This document shows positions 44,385 to 55,654 of a DNA stretch of 64,000 nucleotides, in pieces. The DNA is from Cepaea nemoralis (Eukaryota > Mollusca > Gastropoda > Stylommatophora > Helicidae). Position numbers and translations under genes: made by a program. The notes under the pieces were generated by a model that did no database searches, was not told where the DNA came from, and saw nothing but the letters and a program-made list of their open reading frames with translations. The stretch spans positions 50,001-114,000 of the forward strand of contig JACEFZ010005116.1 in assembly GCA_014155875.1 (NCBI GenBank), given 5' to 3'. Within the stretch, counting starts at the first letter, position 1. Every line of letters starts with the position of its first letter.

Positions 44385-44510
44385 GGCCTGGATTAGTTGC
44401 CTGTCCTAAGGAGGAGGGAAATATTTGTCGCCTATTCCTCCTTGCCCTCAGGCCTACAAAATATGTTAGATATCACATCATAGACCCTATGGCTGGAAAC
44501 TGCTTATTGA
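44385..44510. repeat. Copy of a dispersed repeat
   Basis: GGAGGGAAATATTTGTCGCC, TCAGGCCTACAAAATATG, ATATCACATCATAGA and GGCTGGAAACTGCTT match 55610-55840 in the same order. Confidence 0.6.
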
Positions 44511-44619
44511 CAAAGTCCCCCACTACCACACCACCCCAATCACATCTAGACAGGAATGTGAAATCATTTTGTCCATATGATAAATACTCTCCAAATAAGC
44601 ATAATATATAATTCCATTG

Positions 44620-44620
<1 letters not shown>

Positions 44621-44699
<79 letters not shown>
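44621..44699. repeat. (TA)n microsatellite
   Basis: About 79 bases of TA. Confidence 0.95.
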
Positions 44700-44701
<2 letters not shown>

Positions 44702-44937
44702 TGAATTGTACTGCGTTATTCACACCTTCACATACACGACCTCTTCAAACTAGCATGACGTTCACAATATATGAGATCCTCAAATCAGAGTAGAACCTCA
44801 ATGGCCCTTGACCCGCGCAGGATATATACTTCTGCTATAATCGTAGCATTATGATGTATCACGGCGAGTGTTGATATCTCTTTGCGAATTATTGACAGTT
44901 TGGCTGTTCGGCTTCGAATCTAAAATAAAATGCTTTG

Positions 44938-45640
44938 TATGGTATTGAAGTGAGGTGTGTGGTATTGTAAATGAGTTGTGTGGTATTGTAAGTGAGGTGT
45001 GTGGTATTGTAAGTCTGTTGTGTGGTATTGTAATTCAGGTGTATGGTATTGTAAATGAGGTGTGTGATATTGTAAGTATTTATGTGGTATTGTAAATAAG
45101 GTGTATGGCATTGCAAGTGAGGTGTGTGGCATTGTTAGTGAGGTGTGTGGTATTGTAAATAAGGTGTATGGTATTGTAAGTGAAGTGTATGGTATTGTAA
45201 GTCAGGTGTATCGTATTGTAAATGAGGTGTGTGATATTGTAAGTATTTATGTGGTATTGTAAATAAGGTGTATGGCATTGTAAGTGAGGTGTGTGGCATT
45301 GTTAGTGAGGTGTGTGGTATTGTAAATAAGGTTTATGGTATTGTAAGTGAAGGGTGTGGTATTGTAAGTCAGGTGTGTGGTATTGTAAGTAATATGTGTG
45401 GTAGATTAAGTCAGGTGTGTGGTATTGTAAGTGAGGCGTGTGGTATTGTAAGTAATATGTGTGGTAGATTAAGTCAGGTGTGTGGTATTGTCAGTGAAGC
45501 GTGTCGTACAGTAAGTGAGATGTGTGATATTGTGAGTATGTGCTATTGTCAGTTAGGTGTGTGGTATTGTCAGTGAGGCGTGTGATAATGTCAGTACGGC
45601 GTGTGATGTTGAAAGTGAAGTATGTGATATATAACAATAC
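44938..45640. repeat. 21-bp minisatellite with a higher-order block
   Basis: The unit is built from GTGTGGTATTGTAAGTGAGG. A stretch starting at 45054 recurs at 45221, an offset of 167 bp (eight units less one base), including the unusual AAGTATTTATGTGG segment. Since 21 is a multiple of three, both strands stay open. The 102-residue frame (repeats of CGIVSEV) and the minus frames are artefacts. Confidence 0.92.
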
Positions 45641-45737
45641 CAATTGCTGTGCCAAAACGAGCCAAAGTAGACGCAGCTCAACTTGTCTATTTATGAAGCC
45701 ATTTTACATTCTATACACTGTACGTAGGTTGTGTCCC

Positions 45738-45947
45738 CTTTTACAAGGGAAAGTCATTAAGTATCTGCTATTTTATTACAAAGTGCATGGAAGAGAATGG
45801 ACAACGGAAAATTGTGTTTCAGGACACAGGCTGGCCCTTAAGCAATACCCCATGTAGGGGTCGTGAGGATGGAGTAGTCTGTGGATGATGCTCTATAGCG
45901 ATTACAAAATATCTTCAACAATATAGACTTGCACAGCGAAAGATCGA

Positions 45948-45997
<50 letters not shown>

Positions 45998-46739
45998 CGC
46001 CTGTGTGTGTGTGTGTGTTTGTGAGTGGGTGGGTGTGTTGGGGGGGGGGGGGAGTGGAATAAAGAGGCGTGGAACTTTGTGAAATCTACAGAATAATTAA
46101 GTTCAGTATGCAGACAGTTGTTTGAGTCAGAGATGAGTGTAACAATGGGTATAAATATTTCAAAATGTTAAGAAACAATTCTAGAGACGCAGAAATTCGC
46201 TGGGGAAATCACGATGATATTAAGGGTCCTATAATGGTGTATTTCCAGAAATGGGGTGAAACTGTGACGAGTGCTTGATCAATTGATGTGCTAGTGAAAA
46301 ATAAACTACAGCCTGCAATGAGACCCAAACGCCGGGGACGTCCTCATAAGTTATTGTTGTTTCACGACAACGCTCGTCCTCATACGGCTGCTTATACAGT
46401 GGATACACTACGTGCTCTGAAATTCAACAAACATCGAGCATACAGTCCAGGCTTGGCACCATTGGCATTTTACTTGTTTGGAACCTTGAAAGAATATTAC
46501 AAGATACGAGGTTTGCAGATGTCAATCAGGTATTATAAGTGGCGCAAAATTGGTTTAAAGCTACACCGAAAATTTTGCTCCGTAGAAGGCATCAACAAGC
46601 TAGTGGACAAGTGGATCAAGTGTGTTGTCAGGCAGGGGGCAACTATGTTGAGAAATAATAACACACACAATCTATGGGTCACATTATCGTCAACAAGTTA
46701 TTCTTAAAATGACTGCTACTTAATAACTTCCCCTCGTAC
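45738..46739 (+). pseudogene. Mariner transposon with dead transposase
   Basis: The left end ACAAGGGAAAGTCATTAAGT (from about 45739) is inverted at the right end (TTAATAACTTCCCCTCGTAC). The transposase survives best at 46288-46707: GRPHKLLLFHDNARPHTAAY, YSPGLAPLAFYLFGTLKEYY and GINKLVDKWIKCVV. The second catalytic Asp (HDN) is present. The third, expected in the LAPSDF motif, is Ala, and the interval is two residues short. A (GT)n plus G-run microsatellite sits inside at 45951-46053. Total length is close to that of an intact mariner. Confidence 0.85.
45951..46053. repeat. (GT)n and G-tract inside the mariner
   Basis: GT dinucleotides with a GCGCGCAC break are followed by GGGT and a G-run at about 46040-46052. 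Confidence 0.95.
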
Positions 46740-46744
46740 AATGT

Positions 46745-46812
46745 TGTGCTTTTTGTTAATGATGTTTTTATTGTTGCGAAAGCCGCACATGTATATAAAT
46801 GCTTATGTAGCC

Positions 46813-46854
<42 letters not shown>

Positions 46855-47455
46855 CGTGCGTGCGTGAGTGCGTGCGTGCGTGTGGATGCAAGAACATGTG
46901 TGTATAGGGTCGTGGTTTCACTGACGAATGTTAAAAATAACACGAGCAACCGAGGTGAGTATCTAAATAAAACATATTATAATAAGCCTCTAAAGAAGGC
47001 AGTCAACATCTTAGCCATATCACGAGAAGAGAATAAACACGCAATATATTGTAATGACTCGTAAAATTAAAAGAAGGAAAAACAGGGAACATCAGCGAAA
47101 GACGATTATAAACAGTTTTTCATCACGGAGACTAAAGATATCAGGACATTCATATATACAATCATCTGAAGAACTGGTGGATACGAAGAGGTATGATAGC
47201 CAATGTCAGCTGGCTTGTGGCACTTGACTGTGTGGACTGTGTGTATATGTGTGTGTGTGTGTGTACTTATGTATGTTCTAAGTATATGTGTATGAATGCG
47301 TGTATAGCAGTCATTCTGATTTGACACGGCAAACATTCTAAGCTCAGTTATTGTGCCCAGTGAGGCGATTGTGTTTCTTTTTCGATTGCGGCAGAGTAGA
47401 TATGTAATTCATGGGATCGGAGGAAATGGCATGCCTGACGACGACACGGGAAAGG
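46745..47455. other. Unassigned DNA with GT tracts
   Basis: A GT run at about 46819-46853 and a smaller GT patch near 47233-47266. No gene recognised. Confidence 0.5.
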
Positions 47456-47459
47456 CGGG

Positions 47460-47465
<6 letters not shown>

Positions 47466-47543
<78 letters not shown>
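47466..47543. repeat. (AG)n microsatellite
   Basis: About 78 bases of AG, followed by purine-rich DNA to about 47690. Confidence 0.95.
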
Positions 47544-47546
<3 letters not shown>

Positions 47547-47846
47547 GGTAGCCAGTTAAAGAGGAAAGGTGACAAGGAAAGACTGCGAGAGTGAGAGTGA
47601 GGGGAGAGGGGAGGGAGCGAGCGAGAGACAGAGAGAAAGAGAGAAGGAAACACTGAGAGAGATAGAAAGATAGAGAGAATGACAGTTTCAAAGGATTAAG
47701 AAGTGGGCACGCAGGCCGGTTTAAAATTCTGTCCTTCTTATCTTTCTTCTTTCCTTCATTATTTAATTTATACATTAATTTAAAGGGTAATCTTAGGACG
47801 AAACATATGCTTTATTAACCCATGGGAAATGTGCAAATAGCATGCT

Positions 47847-47849
<3 letters not shown>

Positions 47850-47933
<84 letters not shown>

Positions 47934-48260
47934 GGAAGGAGACTGAGGGTGTGAGAGAGTGAGAAATAGTAAGATAGAAGTAATAAAGGTGAGAAGTGTG
48001 AGTGAGAAATACAGACAGACAGACGGGCGGACATATAGATAGACGGACGGCATACAGACAGACGCACGGACATGTAGCTAGACGGTCGGGCATACAGATG
48101 GACAGACGGACATAGAGATATACAGGCAGAGGGAGGTAAAGGGATGGGAGAGAGAGGGAGCGAGGGTAGAGAGATGGGAAGAGAGAAAGAGATGGAAATA
48201 GAGAGACGGGGGAGGGGAGAGAGAGGAAAAGAGAGAGAGGGGGGTAAGAGAAACAGAGAG
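47850..48260. repeat. (AG)n tract grading into GACAGACGGACA-type DNA
   Basis: AG repeats to about 47932, then drifted GACAGAC and GACGGACATA words to about 48120, then AG-rich sequence. The 189-residue minus frame is an artefact. Confidence 0.85.
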
Positions 48261-48264
48261 AATG

Positions 48265-48845
48265 AAAGAGGGACAGTTAAACGAAAATAATAAAACTGGA
48301 TTATGGACAAACTACAAACATGAAAACATTTCATCATTAAATAATACACACGGTCATTACAACCGCCGATATAATTAACATATATTTATTTTCCATGACA
48401 TATCCTGTGCTGGGGTCGCCTCTTGCTGTATCTACAACAATTGACCCCATTTAATTAGTATCATTGTGTATTCGTTTCTTGGTCTGGGCATGGACGAAAA
48501 TAGCCCTGGAAGCTTGATAGGCGTTGCTATGGGAACGTCGTTTGTCTACGGTTAGATGTTTAGTGCCTGTACGGGATCTAGCTGCTGTATGCCAGATTGG
48601 CTTTGATCAAATGTCTGAATGTCGCACACTGATCGATTCATACATCGACCATGTTTAGATGGCAGCCAAGCTTTCACTGCCAGCTGTTTCAGTTGGTGTG
48701 TTACGAATAAATAATTGGAAGCAACAGTATTAAATAGATGCTTGTGTTTTTTTTTCTAAAGTAGGGATTGTTTGCTGCGAAATTGTGAAAGTATCGGAAG
48801 ATAGTGGATACTGGTGAAGAGGAAGGGGCGGGGAAATAAAGTTAG
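48265..48845. other. Unassigned DNA
   Basis: Nothing recognised. Confidence 0.4.
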
Positions 48846-48849
48846 TTGC

Positions 48850-49015
48850 ATTGTGGCATTGCTTTCTAATCGGTCGACACTCATACTATCGACATCAACG
48901 CAAATCGACGTGCTTCTAAATCACCCACATCTGATTTCGAACCTTTGACCCGGTATGTTGGTGAATTGTAAAATTGCGTTCCTAACTTCCTAACGTCTAA
49001 GCCACAGCCGGAAAC
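48850..49015 (-). mobile_element. tRNA-derived SINE, family A (partial)
   Basis: GGCATTGCTTTCTAATCGG, then CACATCTGATTTCGAACCT (box B-like in reverse) and GACCCGGTATGTTGGTGAA. The 3' block is missing. Confidence 0.6.
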
Positions 49016-49287
49016 TGAGAAAAATAAAAGGTGGGGGGGGGGGGGTCTGGTTGTGAGTGGTGGAAGAGGATGGTATCTGCATGGCTTTCAATAATTTCAT
49101 TGTTTGTTATGTCCTTACTTGTCTACTTCTTTCATATATCATCTTTCTTCTTCTTTTATTTATCCAGCAATTGCAATACCATCTATACATGGCTGTTGAT
49201 TAGCTTACGTGCTCAGCCATAAATTGTATAAATGGCAATGCATTTATTTTCCAAATCATCTAATTAATTCTACATAAACTGATACCC

Positions 49288-49470
49288 TAGTTTGGCATAG
49301 TGGAAACACTCACTCTCTTAGCAGACCAGTCGATCAGATTCGACCCCCAGCTAAGTTTATCATCCGTAGAATTGACCCAGATCACCCAGGGCCGAGATAG
49401 ATGGGGACACTTGAACGTCGTGCCATTTATCAAGGCGCCTGATGCTGATGATGATGGTGATGATGTTTTA
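49288..49470 (+). mobile_element. tRNA-headed SINE with (GATGAT)n tail
   Basis: Box A-like TGGCATAGTGGAAACACTC and box B-like AGATTCGACCCCC, then GTAGAATTGACCCAGATCAC and a TGATGATGATGGTGATGATG tail. It differs from families A-D. Confidence 0.6.
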
Positions 49471-49651
49471 TATTTGTAACTTTTATGATTCCAAATGGTC
49501 AAAATTCACTGCTTGGGCAGACACGTAGCTACGACAAACAGAGAGAATAGCAGCAGTGTTCTCCCTGTTCTTAAGATCAGTGTCACAGTTCTTCAATGAG
49601 GCTTTCATTGCCTTTCTCATGTATATTTCTCCAAACTGTCTTTAAAAAAAA

Positions 49652-49676
49652 AAAAAAAAGAAGAAGAAGAAGAAGA
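49652..49676. repeat. A-run and (GAA)n
   Basis: A run of A followed by GAAGAAGAAG. Confidence 0.85.
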
Positions 49677-49994
49677 CAGTTTTCATTTTATTTTTCTCCT
49701 ATAGTAGACATGTTTTAACATTGAAAGTACAGTGTTGGAAAAAAAATAAAAACTCTATTTGCCACTTTGCCACTTGCCACCTGACAGCTTTACCGATGTG
49801 TGGATGTTTTAGTCCAGGCGTCACTCGAAGACCATCCTTGTTCACCTTATATGGGCATGTTTGTATAGAATATAGGAGATATCACGCACAGCTCCCCACT
49901 AGGAAGATTGCTCACTTTTGTGCCTACAAAACATGAACACAAACAATTCTCAAAGCAGTTTGCCGCCATGCGTATGTAATGTGATAGCACCATC

Positions 49995-50540
49995 AAATTT
50001 TAAAGGCTTGATTTCACGGATGAATAGGTGACCAATATTGCCCTCACTCTCGCTTGATATCACTGAGAAATAGGTGACCAATCTTGCCCTCACTCTCGCT
50101 TGATTTCACGGAGGAATAGGTGACCAATCTTGCCATCACTCTCGCTTCGTTTCACGGAGGAAGAGGCGAGCAATATTGTCCTCACTCTCGGTTGATTTCA
50201 CGGAGGAATATGTGACCAATCTTGCCCTCACTCTCGCTTGATATCACGGAGGAATAGGTGACCATCTTGCCCTCACTCTCGCTTGATATCACGGAGGAAT
50301 AGGTGATCAATCTTGCCCTCACTCTCGCTTGATATCACTGAGAAATAAGGTGACCAATCTTGCCCTCACTCTCGCTTGATATCACGGAGGAATACGTGAC
50401 CAATCTTGCCCTCACGCTCGCTTAATTTCACGGAGGAATAGGTGACCAATATTGTCCTCACTCTCGCACTATCAAATTTTAAAGGCTTAATTTCACGGAG
50501 GAATAGGTGACCAATCTTGCCCTCACTCTCGCAGGCGACA
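49995..50540. repeat. 46-bp minisatellite, about 12 copies
   Basis: The unit is CTCGCTTGATATCACGG, then AGGAATAGGTGACC, then AATCTTGCCCTCACT. Variants include TTTCACGG, ATCACTGAGAA and GTCCTCA. The leading block ATCAAATTTTAAAGGCTT occurs at both about 49992 and 50470, so the outer part is itself repeated. Confidence 0.92.
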
Positions 50541-50599
50541 AACTCAGGCGTCGAATCTGCGTCCAACATGACATTAGCACAGTTAATAAATAAACACAA

Positions 50600-51290
50600 A
50601 TGCATTTTTTGGCGCTCATAGAATTAGAGGAAAGAAGTGCGGATTAGAGGAAATTTTTAGCGCAGTTCGCTATCAACTTCGCTTACGCCTTCCTACAGGA
50701 GCCAATTTACGTACTTGGAAACGTGAGTTCGCTGTCCGACAACAAGATTAAAACGTTGTGTGTTTTTGCTAGGTTGATTGACAAGTTAGTTAACGTCTGG
50801 GTTAGTTCATGATTGCCGCCAAAACCGAAAAGGCTTACCTAAATGCGTCATAGATGTTTTGAAATGTCGCATTCATCGCGAGGATGGGCGCTAGTGGAAG
50901 GATACTGTTGCATGTAAGCCAAGCGTCAGCGAGTCAGTGCGTTTGTTTGACAACTGGACATTCATCGGAGTTTCCCCGTCCCTAACCCCAAATCCCCTGT
51001 TCGCGGAGTTACAATTCTGTCAAAAAGTGAGGTAATAGAAGAACTGTATTTCATGCATGACAGAGCAGTAGATGTTTTCCTCCTCGGTAATAGGTAACTT
51101 GAGAATGCTCTGGCAAGCTCAGTGATCGATACAAACAGTTTAAGGGATTTCCAGTAAACTATGAACGTTTTAACGACGAAAGGAAGGTCTGGGATTATAA
51201 CGACGAAAGGAAAGTCTGGGATTCTATGCCAGTTGGCAAAATGAGGGAGGTTGACAGGAAGGGGAGATGTAGCAAACTCAGCGTGCCTGG
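50600..51290. other. Unassigned DNA with a short direct repeat
   Basis: AACGACGAAAGGAAGGTCTG and AACGACGAAAGGAAAGTCTG occur at about 51172 and 51200. Nothing else recognised. Confidence 0.4.
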
Positions 51291-51294
51291 CAAA

Positions 51295-51850
51295 CTGAAG
51301 GAGATAAACAAAGTAACTGGAAGTCAAGTAAACTTTGGAAGTTTAGCAAACTGAGGTTTTAAATGGAAACTGAAAGAATTAAGCGAATTAGAATAAGATT
51401 TCAGCAAACTAAAGGAGATAAATAAATAAACTAAAGGCGATAAATAAACTAAAGAAGATAAACTAACTGGAGGTATAATAAACTATGGAAGTTCAGCAAA
51501 CTGAGGTTTCAAAGAAAAATGAAGGAATTAAGCGAACTAGAAGATTTCAGAAAACTAAAAGAGATAAGCAAACTAATGGGAAGTCAAGTAAACTATCAAA
51601 GTTCAGCAAACTGAGGATTGAAATGAATCAAGCGAACTAAAAGATTTCAGAACATTAAAGAATTTCTGGGAATGTAACGAGTTTAAATAAACAAAAGAAT
51701 TTCAGGAAATTAGCCAGGTTCAGAAACATGCTGGAGTTCAGCAAACTAAAAGATTTCAGGAAACCAAAGGATTTCACCAGAATACAGAATTTAAGCACAT
51801 TAAAGTAGTTCATGACACTACATTAGTGCGGCAAATGAGGAATTAATGAA
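51295..51850. repeat. Degenerate A-rich tandem repeat
   Basis: TTCAGCAAACTGAGG, GAGATAAGCAAACTAA and GGAAGTCAAGTAAACTA words recur in order at roughly 105-155-base intervals (about 51299, 51453, 51559), decaying to the right. Confidence 0.7.
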
Positions 51851-52138
51851 GTAAATCAATCAAAGCTCTAAACCATTTTTAAAAAAAACTTAATGAATTC
51901 AGCAAACTAATGAATTTCAGTCGCCTGCGGTTTACAGGGCCCCATAAGGGAAGCTAAGAATAGTAACACTGCAATGAATCATGACATGAATGTAGCATGA
52001 GGCGACTGTTGAGGGGTAGCGTGCCACTGGTTACCTCACTTCGTAGAAACCTTGAGATGGACGTTCAAAGACCCAATCAAGTATGAACACGTCTAAAGTG
52101 GAAGGTTTGGTCTGAGTTCATAAGGGCCTATGGCAGAG

Positions 52139-52176
<38 letters not shown>

Positions 52177-52178
52177 AT

Positions 52179-52230
<52 letters not shown>

Positions 52231-52255
52231 CTATTATTATTATTATTATTATTAT
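52139..52255. repeat. (CAA)n and (TTA)n microsatellite
   Basis: CAA repeats with one ATA break to about 52230, then TTA repeats. The Asn-rich frame is an artefact. Confidence 0.95.
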
Positions 52256-52264
52256 AAATCTGAC

Positions 52265-52685
52265 ACCTTGCTGTCTAGATATACGATAGTGTGTTTAAAA
52301 TTGTGCTTCACAAGAGGCATAATAACTACAACTCATGGCGGTATAGCGAATGTGACTTTTCAGAACAATTCGCGCGATAAATGTTTGTCCACAATGGATG
52401 CATGTGAACATATTGTCATTTCCACCATCACGCACCATCTGGCGTATCTCACGATTCGTGTGTGACCTATGTGCAATCATTTTCTTCTTTCTCATTATTC
52501 CATTCCTGATCATTGCCGTCCATGCAACACGATCAGCTGCGTTTTGCTCCCAACATGCAATATCAGTGCCTGTATCAGTCATGTACCGCTTACACAATTC
52601 TTTGTACATTATTAGAGGCCGACCCCGAGATCCTTTATCCATATGTACTTCACCAAAAAGATGTCCTTTGAAGGAAGACTGTTAG
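52265..52685 (-). pseudogene. LINE C-terminus with zinc finger, second copy
   Basis: The minus-strand translation includes CKRYMTDTGTDIACWEQNAA, DRVAW and FTCIHCGQTFIARIVLKSHI. It is the same family as 30547-31205. The 3' side abuts the CAA/TTA tract. Confidence 0.75.
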
Positions 52686-52689
52686 TTTA

Positions 52690-53090
52690 GGACCCGGGAT
52701 CCTCTAGACCAGACTTTATAAAGATTTGCTTTCAGTTTTCTTCAATTTTCGTTGGCTTTGCATGAGACTATCAGGACAATGTCGTGTAATAAAAGCCTCG
52801 TCTTCTGCAGATATTGAAGCATCAGGCCTTCTCATATGCCACATCACACATGGTGGCTGTCCATTTCCATTCCTCGTTGCCTTTTGATCCCAGACAATTC
52901 TGAAAATTCCAGTGTCGTACTGGTAGGAAAAATTAATCCCGCATGTGCTGGGCGTTGAACGAGACCACTAGACTGGCAGGCAAGCTCACTAACCCTTCTG
53001 AAGCCGCGTCTCCCTGCAATTAAGGATGTCAAAATGAATTATCAACATCGTATCGTGTCCGACTAAATTAATTACATTCCCTGTAATACT
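52690..53090. other. Unassigned DNA
   Basis: Nothing recognised. Confidence 0.35.
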
Positions 53091-53094
53091 TAAC

Positions 53095-53218
53095 CGCTCT
53101 ACTCAGTTCCTTTAGAAAACTATGGCAAACTACTAAACGTAAACTTGCTACGAAATCACAAAACAGTCAAACAATGCTGGGATTGACTGCAACCTGCTTT
53201 ACAGAACATGCAGCTAAC
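53095..53218 (+). mobile_element. SINE family A, 3' part only
   Basis: TATGGCAAACTACTAAACGT, ACTTGCTACGAAATCAC and GGGATTGACTGCAACCTG match the 3' half of the copies at 58313 and 58705. Confidence 0.6.
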
Positions 53219-53344
53219 GTTTCACTAAGTTATTTGACGTTTGAATAATTGAACCATAAATAATAATTATAAACAATAAAAGCTATACACTGCCTGATAA
53301 ATATACACATTAAAAAAAATAAATAAATAAAAATGTGTCTCTAT

Positions 53345-53495
53345 TATCGCTATGGGCCTGTGACGGGATAAGGTCATCACATTTTGCAGGCCTGAATATT
53401 TCCCTCACTTAGCCAGACTTTAAAAAAAGTCGCTTAAAAGTCGACAGGGTCGACTTCATTGCACCGGGATTTTTTTTTAAGCGACATTTTTTTTA
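53345..53495. repeat. Dispersed repeat copy followed by a SINE B 3' fragment
   Basis: GGTCATCACATTTTGCAGGC is the dispersed block. AAGTCGCTTAAAAGTCGAC and GTCGACTTCATTGCACCGGG correspond to the 3' ends of family B in reverse. Confidence 0.5.
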
Positions 53496-53830
53496 TTGAC
53501 TATTTGAAACTACATTTAATGTCTCATACTAAACTCTCTACTGTTTAGTCCTAAACTATCGACTATTTGAAATTAAACTGTACTGTCTGATACTAAACTA
53601 TATACTTGTTAATTCTAAACTATCGACTATTTGAAACTAACTGTACTGTCTGATACTAAACTATGTCCTCGTTAATTCTTAACTATCGACTATTTGAAAC
53701 TAAACTGTAGTTTCTGATACTAGACTATGTACTCGTTAATTCTAAGCTATCGGCTATTTGAAACTAAACTGCACTGTCTGATACTAAACTATTTACTCTC
53801 TGACACTAAATTATGCACTATGTGATAACA
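53495..53830. repeat. 64-bp tandem repeat, about five copies
   Basis: The order CTATCGACTATTTGAAACTA, CTGTACTGTCTGATAC, TAAACTATGTACTCGTTAAT is repeated with a few changes. Confidence 0.85.
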
Positions 53831-54128
53831 ATGTTATCCATGCAATCGATAACAGCTAGATTGTGTAAATTTGCAGTCTCAACAGTGGTCGCTGCCATCC
53901 AAGTTGGCTCCACAAATACTCGAGTGTTGCGTCCTATTATTATTCGCGCTGGAAATCCATTTAGTTAAATTATTTCCGCGATCAGTCTGACTTCTAGCTA
54001 TAACAGTCTACCGCATTTCTTCTTACAGTCCATGCCGTGTGGCATTGGTGATATTTTCTGTCCACAGCCGTCTGTCTCTTGTGTTACCAATCATTTCTGA
54101 TACCGACGTTACTCCATCTCATGTGGTG

Positions 54129-54460
54129 TTTGCTTGCTTGTGTTCGTTGGCTTGAGCTCCAGCGTGAAGTCCTGTATGTCGGATGAAGGCATCCTGTTGT
54201 CCAACATCAGTGTGATGTCATACAGGACCTGAGGTTTGCGTGAGTATCCGTTGTCCCATGTCTGGATTATTGGTGTACAGACTGGTGGTTCCTCGCCGTA
54301 CAGGCAGACACTCTCCGACTTCGGAGGAATCGGCGATCCTTCTGACTTTAGCCAGGAACCCGAAGGGACCTGTTGCCCAGGACGCTCGACGAGGACGCGT
54401 CAGTAGGTCTTGGCCAGTATATAACCCGGCCCTGGTGCCTTGGAAACACCTCTGCTTCCC
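54129..54460 (-). mobile_element. Short retroelement of about 335 bp, copy 2
   Basis: It is nearly identical along its length to 27733-28068, including both ends. It is flanked by the 13-bp direct repeat ATCTCATGTGGTG (54116-54128 and 54461-54473), which may extend by CC. The (CAAG)n tail is shorter (two units). The two copies share ends but not flanks, which defines the boundaries of the element. Confidence 0.85.
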
Positions 54461-54524
54461 ATCTCATGTGGTGACACTGTCCAGCTTGTATAAGGCAAAT
54501 ACATTTTTTTAGTATACAGCCACA

Positions 54525-54957
54525 ATCACACATGTCACGCGAGTTGGTACACACGTCACGTTTGTTGGTGGACATGTCACGTTAGCTGTCGCGCATGTCA
54601 CGTTGGCTAGTACACATGTCACGTTGGTTGTGCACATGTCACGTTATTTGGTACGCGTCACATTGCCTGTCGCACATGTCACGTTGGCTAGTACACATGT
54701 CACGTTGGCTGTCACACATATTATGTTGGCTGGTACACATGTCACGTTGGTTGGTGTACATGTCACGTTAGCTATCGCGTATGTCATGCTGGCTAGTACA
54801 CATGTCACGTTGGTTGGTACACATGTCACGTTAGTTGGTACACATGTCACGTTGGCTGTCATACATATCATGTTGGCTGGTACACATGTCATGTTAGCTG
54901 TCGCACATGTCACGTTGGCTAGTACACATGTCCCGATGCGTGTTACACATGTCACGT
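54525..54957. repeat. 21-bp minisatellite, about 20 copies
   Basis: The unit is built from CACATGTCACGTTGGCTAGT with alternative ends (TGTCG, TGGTA). The 124-residue plus frame, a seven-residue repeat of the THVTLA type, and its minus mirror are artefacts of the period. Confidence 0.92.
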
Positions 54958-55014
54958 GGATGCTTTATCTGAGTTGATAGTGTATAGTGCTGTTAATGTC
55001 ATGAGCACAGTCCG

Positions 55015-55096
55015 ACTTCCTCGTCCTCCTCCATCTTCTCTATCTTCTACTTCCTCTTCTACTTCCTCTTCTTCTTCATCATCACCTTCTTCTTCT

Positions 55097-55191
<95 letters not shown>

Positions 55192-55204
55192 TTACTACTA
55201 CTAT

Positions 55205-55239
<35 letters not shown>

Positions 55240-55279
55240 TTACTACTACTACTACTACTACTATTACTACTACTACTAT

Positions 55280-55311
<32 letters not shown>

Positions 55312-55339
55312 TTACTACTACTACTACTACTACTACTAT

Positions 55340-55378
<39 letters not shown>

Positions 55379-55492
55379 GACTATTACTGCCACCACTACC
55401 ACTACCACTAGCACTACCACTACCACTACCACTAGCACAACAACTAGCACTACCACAAGCACTACCACTACCACTACCACTAACACTATCAC

Positions 55493-55560
<68 letters not shown>

Positions 55561-55590
55561 TTACTACTATTACTACAAATATTACTACTG
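55015..55590. repeat. (CTA)n microsatellite
   Basis: CT-rich lead-in to about 55096, then about 490 bases of CTA with scattered ATT interruptions and a CAC/CTA-mixed block at about 55388-55500. Tyr, Ser and Val runs in three frames are artefacts. Confidence 0.95.
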
Positions 55591-55654
55591 CTATACTCGT
55601 CGTCTGCGAAAGTGAGAGAAATATTAGCCACCTATCCCTCGTGTATTCGTGTCT

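Noticed and set aside
54603..54977. 124-residue frame with THVTLA-type heptad repeats
   Set aside because: The 21-bp period keeps the frame open, and the minus strand gives an equally long mirror frame.
55059..55631. 190-residue Ser-rich and 136-residue Val-rich frames
   Set aside because: They translate the CTA microsatellite.
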